Shown here: positions 9,073 to 17,132 of the stretch, piece after piece
Layout of the letters: the number at the start of each line of letters is the position of its first letter
Numbering within the stretch: the stretch's first letter is position 1
Assembly (NCBI GenBank): GCA_964523015.1
Contig: CAZFXN010000023.1
Span: forward strand, 1 to 40,302
Length of the DNA stretch: 40,302 nucleotides
Direction of reading: 5' to 3'
DNA from: JAWXBT01 sp964523015
GTDB lineage: Bacteria > Bdellovibrionota_C > UBA2361 > J135
Translations under genes and position numbers: made by a program
Notes under the pieces: model-generated
The model's input: the letters and a program-made list of their open reading frames with translations, nothing else
Databases searched by the model: none
Told to the model about the DNA's origin: nothing

Positions 9073-10368
9073 GTGGAAAGACCAAAAAACGCATTTTTAC
9101 ATAAAAATTACAATCAAATGCAAAAATTTCGGCCAGATCTAGCAGCATTGCCTCCAGCCAAGAGAAGCACCCTGCTGGCTATCAATTTTGCAGTTCTATT
9201 AATGGGTTATTACCAAGTTAAGCCATTAAGTCGCACTCTGTTTATCACCTACATCGGCAGTCAATCTCTGCCGTATATCTGGATAGTTACAACTCTTGTT
9301 TTACTATGCCTTATGCCATTCTTTCGTTGGAGGACGCCGATGCTTAGCGCTCCACTTAGGGTATGTGCTTCGTGCATAACCTTTATTTTGTTACTCATAA
9401 TATTCCGCTTTATTCTTCAATCTCCGACTCAAACTTCTGTCGCGGCTTTTTATGTTCTGATAGATGCCTATGGAATTTTGATCATTGAGCAGTATTGGGC
9501 ACTTTTTACCTACACCCACCCGACTATGCGAACTCAAGGTTGGTATGGAGTGCTTGGAGGTGGTGCATTAGTTGGTGGGCTTTTAGGTAGTGCCATCTCC
9601 GGCAGTCTGGTTCAGTATGCCCATCTGCCATCCTTAGAGCTTATCAGTGTGGCCGGAGTTTTCTTTTTCACTTTTGCCGTGCTTTCTCTCTTTTTCAACC
9701 GTTATGGTTTGTTTAGCGGATCTTTTGAAACAACGAACGCGTATAGCGAGCAAAAAACAGATCCTTTTTGGAGCAAGCGCTCGACTGTAATTCTTTTAGT
9801 CTGTTTAGCTCTTTTTTCACAGACTGTAGAGCCGATTGTTGAGTTTCAATATCTGGCTATGCTTGAAGCCTCGGTGCAGGAGCTTAGTGCGCGAACAGTG
9901 TATGCATCTTATGTCTTTTTCTTTATAAGTTTACTGGCAATTCTCCTAAATGTTTTCTTACTCCCCTTTATCATGGGCGACTCAAACCCAAAGCGTGGGC
10001 TTTTATCGCATCCGATTGCCTTAATTTCTATCGGCAGTATCGTATTACTAAAGGGTTCATTAATTACAATGTCGGCCATGAAAGTAGCCGATCGAGGACT
10101 GGCTTATTCAATTGCTCGGGCGTCACGGGAAACATTGTATGGCAAATTCTCAAATGAAGGTCTTTATCGTCTCAAAGTGTGGATTGATGTTGTTGGTTAT
10201 CGGCTTTTCAAAATTGTGGGTGCCGTCCTCATTTTGGCAGTTACCGAGTGGTGGGCTATTTCAAAAACAGATGCTGCCTTTACTCTTGGTCTATTTCTTA
10301 TTTTATTTTCATTTACTGCCTATTTATTGATTTTAAAACTTTACCCTGATTCGCCTCATACAAAGTAG
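9073..10368 (+). CDS. ATP/ADP-translocase-like (TLC/Npt-type, MFS superfamily) membrane transporter
   Basis: A 431-residue integral membrane protein with about 11-12 hydrophobic segments. The opening LLMGYYQVKPLSRTLFI, the middle EQYWALFTYTHPTMRTQGWYGVLGGGALVGGLLGS, and the late DRGLAYSIARASRETLYGKF with KVWIDVVGYRLFK resemble the NTP/NDP exchanger (TLC) branch. Such transporters exchange nucleotides in plastids and intracellular bacteria; many free-living homologues have no known substrate. It starts at GTG 9073, or possibly ATG 9118 (MQKFRPD); neither has a strong Shine-Dalgarno. It is divergent from the lipoprotein hydrolase and close to the secreted ATP-binding protein at 3862. The substrate assignment is inference. 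Confidence 0.65.
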   Translation: MERPKNAFLHKNYNQMQKFRPDLAALPPAKRSTLLAINFAVLLMGYYQVKPLSRTLFITYIGSQSLPYIWIVTTLVLLCLMPFFRWRTPMLSAPLRVCASCITFILLLIIFRFILQSPTQTSVAAFYVLIDAYGILIIEQYWALFTYTHPTMRTQGWYGVLGGGALVGGLLGSAISGSLVQYAHLPSLELISVAGVFFFTFAVLSLFFNRYGLFSGSFETTNAYSEQKTDPFWSKRSTVILLVCLALFSQTVEPIVEFQYLAMLEASVQELSARTVYASYVFFFISLLAILLNVFLLPFIMGDSNPKRGLLSHPIALISIGSIVLLKGSLITMSAMKVADRGLAYSIARASRETLYGKFSNEGLYRLKVWIDVVGYRLFKIVGAVLILAVTEWWAISKTDAAFTLGLFLILFSFTAYLLILKLYPDSPHTK

Positions 10369-10418
10369 AGCTTTCATCTGCTAGCCATTGAAGTATACTA
10401 AAGTTGCTCAAGGTAAAA

Positions 10419-10568
10419 ATGAACTATGAAAATGACAAAAAGGAATCACTTTTTTTGAACGAGGGTAAAGTTTTGACTCAGTTTATTATATTAGAGGCCG
10501 CTTTTTTATCTCTTCTTTTAAGTTTGGCGGCTATTCTATTTAATAACTTGAGTTCATTGAATGTCTAA
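10419..10568 (+). CDS. Possible 49-residue single-span membrane protein
   Basis: The frame from ATG 10419 encodes a polar N-terminus (MNYENDKKESLFLNEGK) and one hydrophobic segment (FIILEAAFLSLLLSLAAILF), ending SSLNV. AAGG lies 6 nt upstream of the ATG. It follows the transporter gene by 50 bp on the same strand, and its last 4 bases overlap the end of the convergent DUF502 gene. The composition and ribosome site make a real small membrane protein plausible, but there is no family match I can name. Confidence 0.4.
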   Translation: MNYENDKKESLFLNEGKVLTQFIILEAAFLSLLLSLAAILFNNLSSLNV

Positions 10569-11170
10569 GTCAAATCTGGCTTTTTCTGAGTCTTGCTGTG
10601 AGACACTCCGGCAGTAAGTATATAACGTAGTGTGTCCTCAACATTTGTATCAACGGTTTTAATCTGTTCTTTCGGAACAAACACAGTATAGCCACCAATC
10701 TGATAGCTCATTGGAAGATAGACTCCAACATGATCTTTGGCAGATTTACCTAAAAACTCTTCCGGGTTTTCGGAAGTAATAAAACCAACTAGCTTATGAT
10801 CTGATTCAGGAGTTGAAACTAGTGCGACTTTCGAGAATTTTTTTTGTTTATTAAAGAAGAATTGAAAAAAATCTCTAAGACTACCGTAGATAGTCTTAAC
10901 AACTGGAATGGTGCATATCATATCCTCGAATTTGGAGAATTTGTACTTAACAAAAGAAGACCGTGTTAATAAACCAATACCGAAAATGGAAGTCACAGCA
11001 AGTATGATACCCAAACCTGGAAGGTAGAATTCTTCAGGTAGTGCAAATTCTAATATCGTGCGAAACAAGGTTTCTGCAGATACTACTACCCACCAAAGGA
11101 TCGAGATAGTTAACAGAAGCGGGACAATCGCTACAACTCCAAGTAGGAATGTTTTTAAAAGAAATGACAT
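10565..11170 (-). CDS. DUF502 family membrane protein
   Basis: A 201-residue protein with two N-terminal membrane segments (LLGVVAIVPLLLTISILWWVVV and LGIILAVTSIFGIGLLT). The soluble domain typical of DUF502 follows: DMICTIPVVKTIYGSLRDFFQF, ALVSTPESDHKLVGFIT, GVYLPMSYQIGGYTVFVPKEQI and VEDTLRYILTAG. AAGGAG is 4 nt before the ATG. It is the last gene of a minus-strand run from about 12.6 kb; 22 bp separate it from the PA2778-like gene. DUF502 proteins are widespread inner-membrane proteins without a settled function. Confidence 0.9.
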   Translation of the reverse strand: MSFLLKTFLLGVVAIVPLLLTISILWWVVVSAETLFRTILEFALPEEFYLPGLGIILAVTSIFGIGLLTRSSFVKYKFSKFEDMICTIPVVKTIYGSLRDFFQFFFNKQKKFSKVALVSTPESDHKLVGFITSENPEEFLGKSAKDHVGVYLPMSYQIGGYTVFVPKEQIKTVDTNVEDTLRYILTAGVSHSKTQKKPDLT

Positions 11171-11192
11171 AACTCTCCTTTCATTTTGTCTT

Positions 11193-12143
11193 TTATTTTT
11201 CCATGTGGCTTTCTATATAACGCAGGGTGTCCTGACAATTTTCCTTACACTCACCCTGATCGTATTTTAAAGCAAGCGCTGAGTACGTCTTTGCCTCTTT
11301 CCAACGAGAGGATTTAGCGAGTGCCCAGGCATAGTTATTAAGAATGATTGCAGAATTTGGTTCAATATTTAATGCTTTTTTAAACCACTTTGCTGCCTCA
11401 GAATATCTATTTTCAATAAGCGAAACGTTTCCAAGACTTACAAACGTTTCAGTATTATCTCCCCAGCTTTTTAGCGTTGCCAGATAAGTTTTTTTTGCTT
11501 CTTTAACGTACCCAGATTGTTCAATCGCTGCGGCAGCCTGAAGGAAACGTATGTGGTCTACATTCTTTGGTACATCACCAGGATTTACCACCAGTAATGC
11601 CCAGTTGTCAGCGCGCTTCCACATTTTTGCGAAAGTTTCTATATCTATTAGCTCTAATTCTTTTCGCCCAGAGGTGAATACTATGTTATCTCGACTAAGA
11701 TCATATCCCACTACGATGCCATAGTGGAAAAAAGGGATCCAATCGAGACCTAAGTTTATGAGCACAATCACTGGGTATCCATCAGAGACAGTGCTAAGCA
11801 GCGAACTCATGTCGTTATTGATTTGATATGGGATGGTACCTTGACGTCTTAAGGAGCTTACAAGATCAGGCTGGAAGGATCCTTTACGTTTCGGTGTATA
11901 GATTGTTTGGGCCAACTCTTCCGGTTCAATTTGGTGTCCCAAATGCACCAGCATCATAGAGGCCGCAGCTGGAGCACATTGGTAGTCCCCTTGCTCAAAA
12001 AATGGGAAAGGAGATATCTGTGAAGTTTTATTTAAGGTTGGGGGCAAATCATTTCGTTTAAATAATGGACTGCAGCCCATCAGTACTGATGAGGCTGCAA
12101 TTAATAGTGAAACGAGTGCAACGTTAACTCTGTGGATTAGCAT
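11193..12143 (-). CDS. PA2778-family cysteine peptidase lipoprotein (C39-like plus TPR)
   Basis: A 316-residue lipoprotein with signal ending SVLMGC (Cys24). The first half is a C39-like papain-fold domain: nucleophile in DYQCAPAAASMML (Cys56) and the histidine in WIPFFHYGIVVGYD (His140). The second half (about 205-305) has two or more TPR-like helical repeats (SLIENRYSEAAKWFKKALNI, NNYAWALAKSSRWKEAKTY). This domain order is that of the PA2778 family. The gene just upstream is its usual partner PA2779-like, 48 bp away on the same strand, so they are probably co-transcribed. The substrate is not known; it could be a peptide or the partner protein. Confidence 0.9.
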   Translation of the reverse strand: MLIHRVNVALVSLLIAASSVLMGCSPLFKRNDLPPTLNKTSQISPFPFFEQGDYQCAPAAASMMLVHLGHQIEPEELAQTIYTPKRKGSFQPDLVSSLRRQGTIPYQINNDMSSLLSTVSDGYPVIVLINLGLDWIPFFHYGIVVGYDLSRDNIVFTSGRKELELIDIETFAKMWKRADNWALLVVNPGDVPKNVDHIRFLQAAAAIEQSGYVKEAKKTYLATLKSWGDNTETFVSLGNVSLIENRYSEAAKWFKKALNIEPNSAIILNNYAWALAKSSRWKEAKTYSALALKYDQGECKENCQDTLRYIESHMEK

Positions 12144-12191
12144 TCCTACCGAACTATTTCTGTCGTCTCCAATCGTCTCCTTTCGTCCACC

Positions 12192-12599
12192 CTATCGAAC
12201 AGAACGTGTAAAAGGAAACACCTTTGTAAGGCCAATAATATCAGTAAAGAGAAGTACGATAAAAACTAATACAATTGCACCAATTACAGCACCAACCCCA
12301 TCCCCTCCTGCCGGCATCTCATCAATCAGAGCTGCCATTTGAGAAGCTTCTCGGTCAGTTAATGAATCAATTCTAGTTTTAGCTTCGAGCGGGCTAACCC
12401 CGTAACGTTGTAATGTTGATATAACATCTGAACGATCAAAGAAGTTGCCTACTTTATCCTTAACAGAAACACCTTGTGAGTGTTGTAGAAAGTCATTAGT
12501 TGAAAGAGGAGAAGCATTTGCAGAGCTTACCCCGATCGAACTAATACAAAGCGAAAGTGAAAGAGTTGCACAAAGTATACGATGGCTAAATGATTTCAT
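12192..12599 (-). CDS. PA2779-family protein
   Basis: Taken from ATG 12599 (MKSFSHR) because GGAG sits 9 nt upstream; the frame extends to 12623 with eight more codons. The product is 135 residues: signal peptide (LSLCISSIGVSSANA), a helical middle (DVISTLQRYGVSPLEAKTRIDSLTDREASQMAALIDEMPAGG), and a C-terminal membrane segment (VGAVIGAIVLVFIVLLFTDIIGLTKVFPF). This fits PA2779 proteins, small periplasmic or inner-membrane proteins almost always next to PA2778-type cysteine peptidases, as here. The pair suggests a maturation or small-peptide system of unknown purpose. Confidence 0.88.
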   Translation of the reverse strand: MKSFSHRILCATLSLSLCISSIGVSSANASPLSTNDFLQHSQGVSVKDKVGNFFDRSDVISTLQRYGVSPLEAKTRIDSLTDREASQMAALIDEMPAGGDGVGAVIGAIVLVFIVLLFTDIIGLTKVFPFTRSVR

Positions 12600-12694
12600 T
12601 TTTCTTTTCTCCAATATAAACATAAAACTTACAAAAAGTAGCTACTAACAGATCTGTCCTTTGTTTCTGCCTATCATATTTTGTATTTGGCCCA

Positions 12695-13279
12695 TTACGA
12701 AAGGGTTCTCCAGACAGCTTGTGTATTTTTTAGCGCCAGCTGTGCAATTGCTAAATCGACCTCCGCTGATTCGCTACGAAGCTCTCTTGTTGCGACATCG
12801 GGGAGCAGTTCACCAATTTTGACCACAAGGGGAGCTAGGTTTTCTAAGTGCTTAAGCGCGATTGATGCGACTTCTTGGCAACCCAAAGCAAGTGCGGTTG
12901 TGTAAAGTAAAGTATTACCCATCGTAACGAGATTTAGCGCTGAATAATTGTCACGTAGAAGTCTGGATATTAGTCGGCGTTTCTTATTTTGAATGAAAGA
13001 ACTGTCAGGGTTATGACCGTTATGACCGTTATGACCGTTATTATCTGCTGCATTTCTTATAGCGATGTCAGCGTCCTTTTCCAACTGATCTAATGCCTTA
13101 TTGAGCGGAACATAATGGCGCTCCAGAACCTGCTTTGTCTCTGTTAGTAAGCGCTTAGCATCAGCAAACTCAGTGTCGTCAATCTCAGCGATCTGCTGCT
13201 CGATCACTTTGAAAAGATTTTCCTCTAAGCCTATCTGCTCTTCGAGATACTTCTTAAGAAGACTATTGACTTTGCCCAT
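12695..13279 (-). CDS. Helical, probably ferritin-like protein
   Basis: A 194-residue protein, all helix-prone. The first helix pair (EEQIGLEENLFKVIEQQIAEI, RLLTETKQVLERHYVPLNKALDQL) and the last pair (LLYTTALALGCQEVASIALKHLENLAPLVVKIGELLP) resemble ferritin-like four-helix bundles of the DUF892 type, with E and H residues at bundle spacing (ETKQVLERH). A GHN repeat (NNGHNGHNGHN) sits in the central loop, coded by a 9-bp tandem repeat. GGAG is 7 nt before the ATG. It lies on the same strand as the Crp/Fnr gene upstream and the PA2779-like gene downstream. Whether it binds metal is not shown. Family call is moderate. Confidence 0.6.
   Translation of the reverse strand: MGKVNSLLKKYLEEQIGLEENLFKVIEQQIAEIDDTEFADAKRLLTETKQVLERHYVPLNKALDQLEKDADIAIRNAADNNGHNGHNGHNPDSSFIQNKKRRLISRLLRDNYSALNLVTMGNTLLYTTALALGCQEVASIALKHLENLAPLVVKIGELLPDVATRELRSESAEVDLAIAQLALKNTQAVWRTLS
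13012..13038. repeat. 9-bp tandem repeat, three copies, inside the ferritin-like gene
   Basis: TATGACCGT three times in a row, encoding the GHN-GHN-GHN loop. Copy number changes would keep the frame, so the loop can lengthen or shorten without breaking the gene. Confidence 0.9.
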
Positions 13280-13391
13280 TTACTTACTCCATTCTCGATT
13301 AAATCTTTATAAACTGTACGTTGCCCATCTGAACTTGGTTATGACGGAGATCATGGTGTGTATCTTACTGGAAAAAAGATTACTGAAAAGA

Positions 13392-14186
13392 TTACTGATC
13401 GGCGATCTTTCTAAGCTCTAAGAGATTCAGCACACGAATGACGCCGGGACGTGATACATCAATTAATCCTGACTTCTCCATTAGCCGCGTGGCTCGTATG
13501 GCAGACTCTGTAGTGGTGCCTGTTAACTCAGCGAGTTGTTGACGGGTAATATCAATTGTTTGATCTTGAGGGGCGGGTAATTCTCTAGCAAAATTTTGAG
13601 CTAACCTTAATAAGATCATAGCTATTCGTACTTCGACACTGTCATGAGCTAAACCGCGAGAAATCCGATAAGACGACTGAAGATGTACTAGTAGATAATC
13701 GAAAAAATTCTTATAAAGCCTAGGATGAGAACTAAGTACTGAGGTAAGTGCACTTATCGGTATCGAAATAACTTCTGACTTTAATTCGGCGCGTACATAC
13801 AGCTCGTTAATCTGATCTTTTGGCGAGAGTGCAATTATTAATCCAAACAGATCTCCGGGTGGTAGTAGTTCGACAATCAGCTCTTTGCCACTAAGTGACG
13901 ATTTCATAACAGCCATACGCCCAGATATGACAAGAAACCCGTATAAGCTTTTATCATCGCCTTCAATTGTTATGGTTTGACCAGCATTAATAGTTTTAAT
14001 GTAACAAGAATTCGCTAGGATTTTTAATTCCTTCTCTGGCAACTCAGAAAATATTGCAAGAGTGCCTAGAAACTTATAGATTTTGAGATTGCTTTTTGGA
14101 TCAACCACATTCGGGTGAGGGTTACTATGAATGCTACTGTCCGCAGTGGGTAAAGAAAGGATAAGTAGCTCAGTTTCAGTAGGCAT
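13392..14186 (-). CDS. Crp/Fnr-family transcription regulator
   Basis: A 264-residue protein. A cyclic-nucleotide-binding-fold domain spans about residues 35-165 (LGTLAIFSELPEKELKILAN, then GDDKSLYGFLVISGRMAVM, ELIVELLPPGDLFG). It is followed by the dimer helix and a winged HTH near 205-250 (ITRQQLAELTGTTTESAIRA, TRLMEKSGLI). In the recognition helix the Glu and Arg that read the TGA core in CRP and FNR are kept (E-S-A-I-R), while the CRP Arg before Glu is Thr. There is no N-terminal Cys cluster, so it is not an FNR-type Fe-S sensor. AGGAGG is 4 nt before the ATG. A perfect TGTGA-N6-TCACA palindrome at 17.13 kb is a candidate target. Confidence 0.93.
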   Translation of the reverse strand: MPTETELLILSLPTADSSIHSNPHPNVVDPKSNLKIYKFLGTLAIFSELPEKELKILANSCYIKTINAGQTITIEGDDKSLYGFLVISGRMAVMKSSLSGKELIVELLPPGDLFGLIIALSPKDQINELYVRAELKSEVISIPISALTSVLSSHPRLYKNFFDYLLVHLQSSYRISRGLAHDSVEVRIAMILLRLAQNFARELPAPQDQTIDITRQQLAELTGTTTESAIRATRLMEKSGLIDVSRPGVIRVLNLLELRKIADQ

Positions 14187-14207
14187 GGGGCCTCCTAACT
14201 AAAGATT

Positions 14208-14459
14208 TCATGAGGGCAAGAACCTTACTCCTGCCCATAGCAATCTTGCCCCCATTTATCGAAGCTGCAAACTCTCCTTCGGTATGTGTATATGCTACAA
14301 CACCTGCATTGGTAGTATCAAGGCTACTGTCATTATTATCGGCTACTGCATTTATAATTTATATTTTTCATCAAACATCATTACCAATTTAGCAATCCTT
14401 TATCGTGAGTGCCCCCCACGACAAGTGCATCCGTAAATACATGTAAATACATTTGGTAG
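14208..14459 (-). pseudogene. Decayed second SYLF-domain gene
   Basis: Minus-strand translation shows two SYLF fragments. Upstream is VFTDALVVGGTHDKGLLNW then a stop, matching VLTGALIVGGTHGNGIASC of the gene at 118-822. Downstream is NAVADNNDSSLDTTNAGVVA and YTHTEGEFAASINGG, matching AVAGKFDTNLDPSNAGVIVYSRTEGVFAGVSVNGS. The roughly 50 residues between them in the intact protein are missing here and there are stops, so this is a deleted, inactive copy. It lies right before the Crp/Fnr gene start. Confidence 0.8.
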
Positions 14460-14743
14460 GACATATATAGGTAGGATTGTGATTAAGAATTATGGAGTTA
14501 TAGAGAACGGAGTAAGGCATGCAGTATGATACTAATCATACTCAGATCTCTTCACTTCTTGCTATTCCAATCTTGCTGTTCCAACTCTCTGACCTCAAGG
14601 AAAGTTTAACTAAATTCATTCCGAAAATTTGTGAATTAAAGAGGCACAATATCGTCGCTAGTTAAGCCGTGCAGGGGTAGGGTTTTTAGTTGGCAGAGTA
14701 AATTTAGCACAGCAAATCGATCGAACTAAATGGGGGAAATAAA
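14460..14743. other. Intergenic region upstream of the response regulator
   Basis: AT-rich, no gene seen. It must carry the promoter of the plus-strand response regulator gene; TGGGGGA about 10 nt before its GTG is a likely ribosome site. A GTAAATACATGTAAATAC direct repeat lies at the left edge (about 14432-14450). Confidence 0.4.
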
Positions 14744-15316
14744 GTGGTTGATCTTCAGGAGTTAGGTGCACCGGAGGAAATTGCTCAGGAGGGGGGTGAT
14801 TCAATTACAAAAAGCACAATTTATAACAATGAAGGACAACAACCTTCCGCTTGCGTTCTTGTTGTAGATGATGAGTTGCCGCTTTTAGATCTTATGAGCA
14901 TGTTTTTGGAATTGTATGGGGTGAGAGTGAAAGGTTTTACGAACGGACAGCATGCTGTTGCTTGGTATGAAAAGAATTTTAGGGAAGTTGGTGCAATCTA
15001 TCTAGATATGCAAATGCCTTTAATGAGTGGTTCAGAGTGCTTTACCAAGTTAATAAGCATTAATCCAATTGCAATGGTGGTTCTTATGTCTGGTGGTGTT
15101 ACACAAAACATTATCACCAATTTGCTATCAAAAGGCGCCGCACGTTTTGTTCCTAAGCCGCTTGATTATCCAGCCCTAGTTTGTTGGACCTTAAAGCGTT
15201 TGGGGTGCCCGATTTCCTCAAATGCTGCTGTCTCAAAAAATGCTGCTGTCTCAAATGGAGCTTTATCAAATAGAGCGGCTCCGCTCGAAAAGATAGAATC
15301 AGAATTGATGCAGTAG
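14744..15316 (+). CDS. Single-domain response regulator (CheY-like receiver)
   Basis: A 190-residue protein from a GTG start with a G-rich ribosome site upstream. The receiver domain spans about residues 36-155. It has the acidic pair VVDDE (Asp42/Asp43), phospho-acceptor Asp88 in IYLDMQMPLMSG, Ser116 in VLMSGG and Lys138 in FVPKP. A 35-residue polar N-terminus and a C-terminal tail rich in Asn/Ala repeats (SSNAAVSKNAAVSNGALSN) flank it; the tail is coded by a 17-bp direct repeat. There is no output domain, so it acts by protein contact or as part of a phosphorelay. No histidine kinase is in the window. A 38-codon frame follows 11 bp later. Confidence 0.9.
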   Translation: MVDLQELGAPEEIAQEGGDSITKSTIYNNEGQQPSACVLVVDDELPLLDLMSMFLELYGVRVKGFTNGQHAVAWYEKNFREVGAIYLDMQMPLMSGSECFTKLISINPIAMVVLMSGGVTQNIITNLLSKGAARFVPKPLDYPALVCWTLKRLGCPISSNAAVSKNAAVSNGALSNRAAPLEKIESELMQ

Positions 15317-15327
15317 GAGCTTTATAT

Positions 15328-15444
15328 ATGAATTTAGAAGGCACAGAAAGTAATGTCTTAGATCAATCCACACTCGAAGAAGAATCACTTGATCAGACGA
15401 CCCAAGAGCCAATTAAAAAAGTGGAAGAAATGCTAGAGGGCTAG
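15328..15444 (+). CDS. Possible 38-residue acidic peptide downstream of the response regulator
   Basis: ATG 15328 is preceded by AGGAG at about 8 nt and follows the regulator stop by 11 bp. The product (MNLEGTESNVLDQSTLEEES, ending KKVEEMLEG) is very acidic with no hydrophobic segment. It may be a co-translated small protein or the start of a degraded gene, since the next 350 bp hold a gene remnant. No family recognised. Confidence 0.4.
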   Translation: MNLEGTESNVLDQSTLEEESLDQTTQEPIKKVEEMLEG

Positions 15445-15490
15445 AGGGATCGCCTACAACTGTAGTGTTACGTCGGAGTGTTTTAAATGA

Positions 15491-15782
15491 TATCCCCCTA
15501 CTTTTTTTCTTTATCTTCACCAAACTGACGCAAAGCTTGAGTATTATCAGATTCGAGGATCAGAAGTTCGTCGAAACTTATTTGAACGCTTGATTGGAAC
15601 TGGAAACCTCATTGTTCGTGGATCCCCTAGTAGGTGATACAGAGGTCGAATTTAGTGGAATCGGCGATCCATACCGTTATCAAAAACTGATCGAAGTTCG
15701 TCACCGTCTTGAAGCACAAGGGCTTAAGGCGGCTTGGAGTGATACCCATTATCCGCACAGCATTCCCGATGGGCAGCTATGA
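15491..15782 (+). pseudogene. Remnant of a bacterial PH-domain (bPH_2/DUF304-like) membrane protein
   Basis: Two plus-strand frames together give a PH-domain core. The first (15491-15637) reads LEYYQIRGSEVRRNLFERLI then GTGNLIVRGS, the second (from about 15620) DTEVEFSGIGDPYRYQKLIE then VRHRLEAQ. In bPH_2 proteins these two parts are contiguous (N-L-x-x-R-x-x-G-x-G-x-L-x-V-R, then a G-x-x-D-P-x-x segment). A frameshift near 15620-15635 separates them and no good start codon is in frame, so the gene is broken. What it was part of cannot be told. Confidence 0.6.
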
Positions 15783-15812
15783 GTCTTTATGGAATGCTTT
15801 ACTGGAAAACCT

Positions 15813-16955
15813 TTAGAGCTCATCGCTCCAGAGTGCCTGCAAAAAGTCGGTTATGGGCCAAATCTCTATTCCATCGACTGTCCTCGGATGTTTCTCAAGA
15901 CATAACAAAAGAAATTGCTTAATGCCTTTTTCCTCACGGAGCGCATGGAGTCCTTCGAGATGCCGATTTGAGATATTGGTTGTTGCTTTAACTTCAATAC
16001 CTATTTCGTCCTTGAAAATAAAATCTACCTCAATCCCACTTTGAGTTCTCCAAAAAGTAAGGGGGGAAAGTCCCTTGTAGTCTGTGTATGAAAATAATTC
16101 ATGGGCGACATAAGACTCTAACGATTCTCCAAATTCCGCTGAGCGGGTGTTCAGTGGAGAAAATCGACCCTGCAATGCTCGTGCAACACCTATATCAAAA
16201 AAATAAAACTTTGCTGTTGAAGTTGGTTTCCTCTTTTTACTTTTCCGCCACACCTCTAAGTTGTTTCCAATCAATGTATCTCTTAGGATTTGAAAATATT
16301 CGCGAACAGTATTAGGAGGTACTTGGGCATCATTTGCGATATTGGAATAGTTGATTAATTGAGAGTTACATAGAGCAGCAACCTCAAGAAAACGAGAAAA
16401 GGCAGGAAGTGATCTTACAAGCCCCTCATTTTTTATTTCTTGGGTTAAATATAGAGAAGAATAGTCTTTTAGATCGGCTATCGGATCATCGCTAGTGATA
16501 ATTGCAGGGAGAGAACCGTAGCTTAACACATTATTTAGAATAAAATCTGAACCAAGTTCACTAAAGGTTAGGGGATGAAGATGTATTTCTCCGGCCCTTC
16601 CTCCTAGCAAATTAACGCCATCACCTCGCAATCTCCTGGCACTTGATCCGGTAAGGAGAAATTTAAGATTGTCTTTCTCAATCATCTGGTGAACTTGATC
16701 GAGCAGTTGTGGGATCTTTTGAATTTCATCAATTACGACAAGCTGTTTTTTTTGAATTGCAGGAGCACATAACTCAATTAATCGACCTGGACGGGCGGTA
16801 AGCTGTAGTTGCAGATCGGCATCTAAGAGATCAATCAGAAGTGCATTAGGCAACTGCTCCTTAATCAACGTACTCTTGCCAGTCTGACGAGGGCCGAAAA
16901 GAAATTGAGATTTTCTTGCGATGGCTTTATTAAGATCTAAGGTTCGTTTGTACAT
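15813..16955 (-). CDS. AAA ATPase with C-terminal DUF4143
   Basis: A 380-residue protein. Walker A is GPRQTGKST (21-29), Walker B LVVIDEIQ (Asp76-Glu77), sensor-type LLTGSSARRL follows, and AGEIHLHPLTFSEL is typical of the family. The C-terminal half is DUF4143 with a PD-(D/E)xK-like core, FWRTQSGIEVDFIF and IGIEVKAT. The family is common, often stand-alone and laterally moved; its cellular role is unclear (proposed defence or toxin-linked). It is a single gene, convergent with the PH remnant. Its promoter region holds a cluster of TCACGA inverted repeats that could be an autoregulatory operator. The ATG has no strong Shine-Dalgarno. Confidence 0.92.
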   Translation of the reverse strand: MYKRTLDLNKAIARKSQFLFGPRQTGKSTLIKEQLPNALLIDLLDADLQLQLTARPGRLIELCAPAIQKKQLVVIDEIQKIPQLLDQVHQMIEKDNLKFLLTGSSARRLRGDGVNLLGGRAGEIHLHPLTFSELGSDFILNNVLSYGSLPAIITSDDPIADLKDYSSLYLTQEIKNEGLVRSLPAFSRFLEVAALCNSQLINYSNIANDAQVPPNTVREYFQILRDTLIGNNLEVWRKSKKRKPTSTAKFYFFDIGVARALQGRFSPLNTRSAEFGESLESYVAHELFSYTDYKGLSPLTFWRTQSGIEVDFIFKDEIGIEVKATTNISNRHLEGLHALREEKGIKQFLLLCLEKHPRTVDGIEIWPITDFLQALWSDEL

Positions 16956-16962
16956 TCATTAA

Positions 16963-17017
16963 TTTCACATCTATTTCGTGAATTTAGCAAGAAATATCAC
17001 GAAATAATCGTGATATT
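16963..17017 (-). promoter_or_regulatory. Inverted-repeat cluster, likely operator of the AAA/DUF4143 gene
   Basis: A 10-bp perfect inverted repeat AATATCACGA-N5-TCGTGATATT (16993-17017) lies about 40 bp upstream of the ATPase start. A third copy of the half site in inverse orientation, ATTTCGTGA (16973-16981), lies closer. Three TCACGA half-sites in 45 bp suggest a repressor binding site. The regulator is not identified. Confidence 0.5.
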
Positions 17018-17132
17018 ATTATTTCTTAATATTTTCAGTAGGATAGGGTGAAGTAAAGGTTAAATCTGACAATCAAATTTACTAGCCCCGTGGTGCGGGC
17101 TCGCTGCACTATATCTCCATATATCCTCTAAA

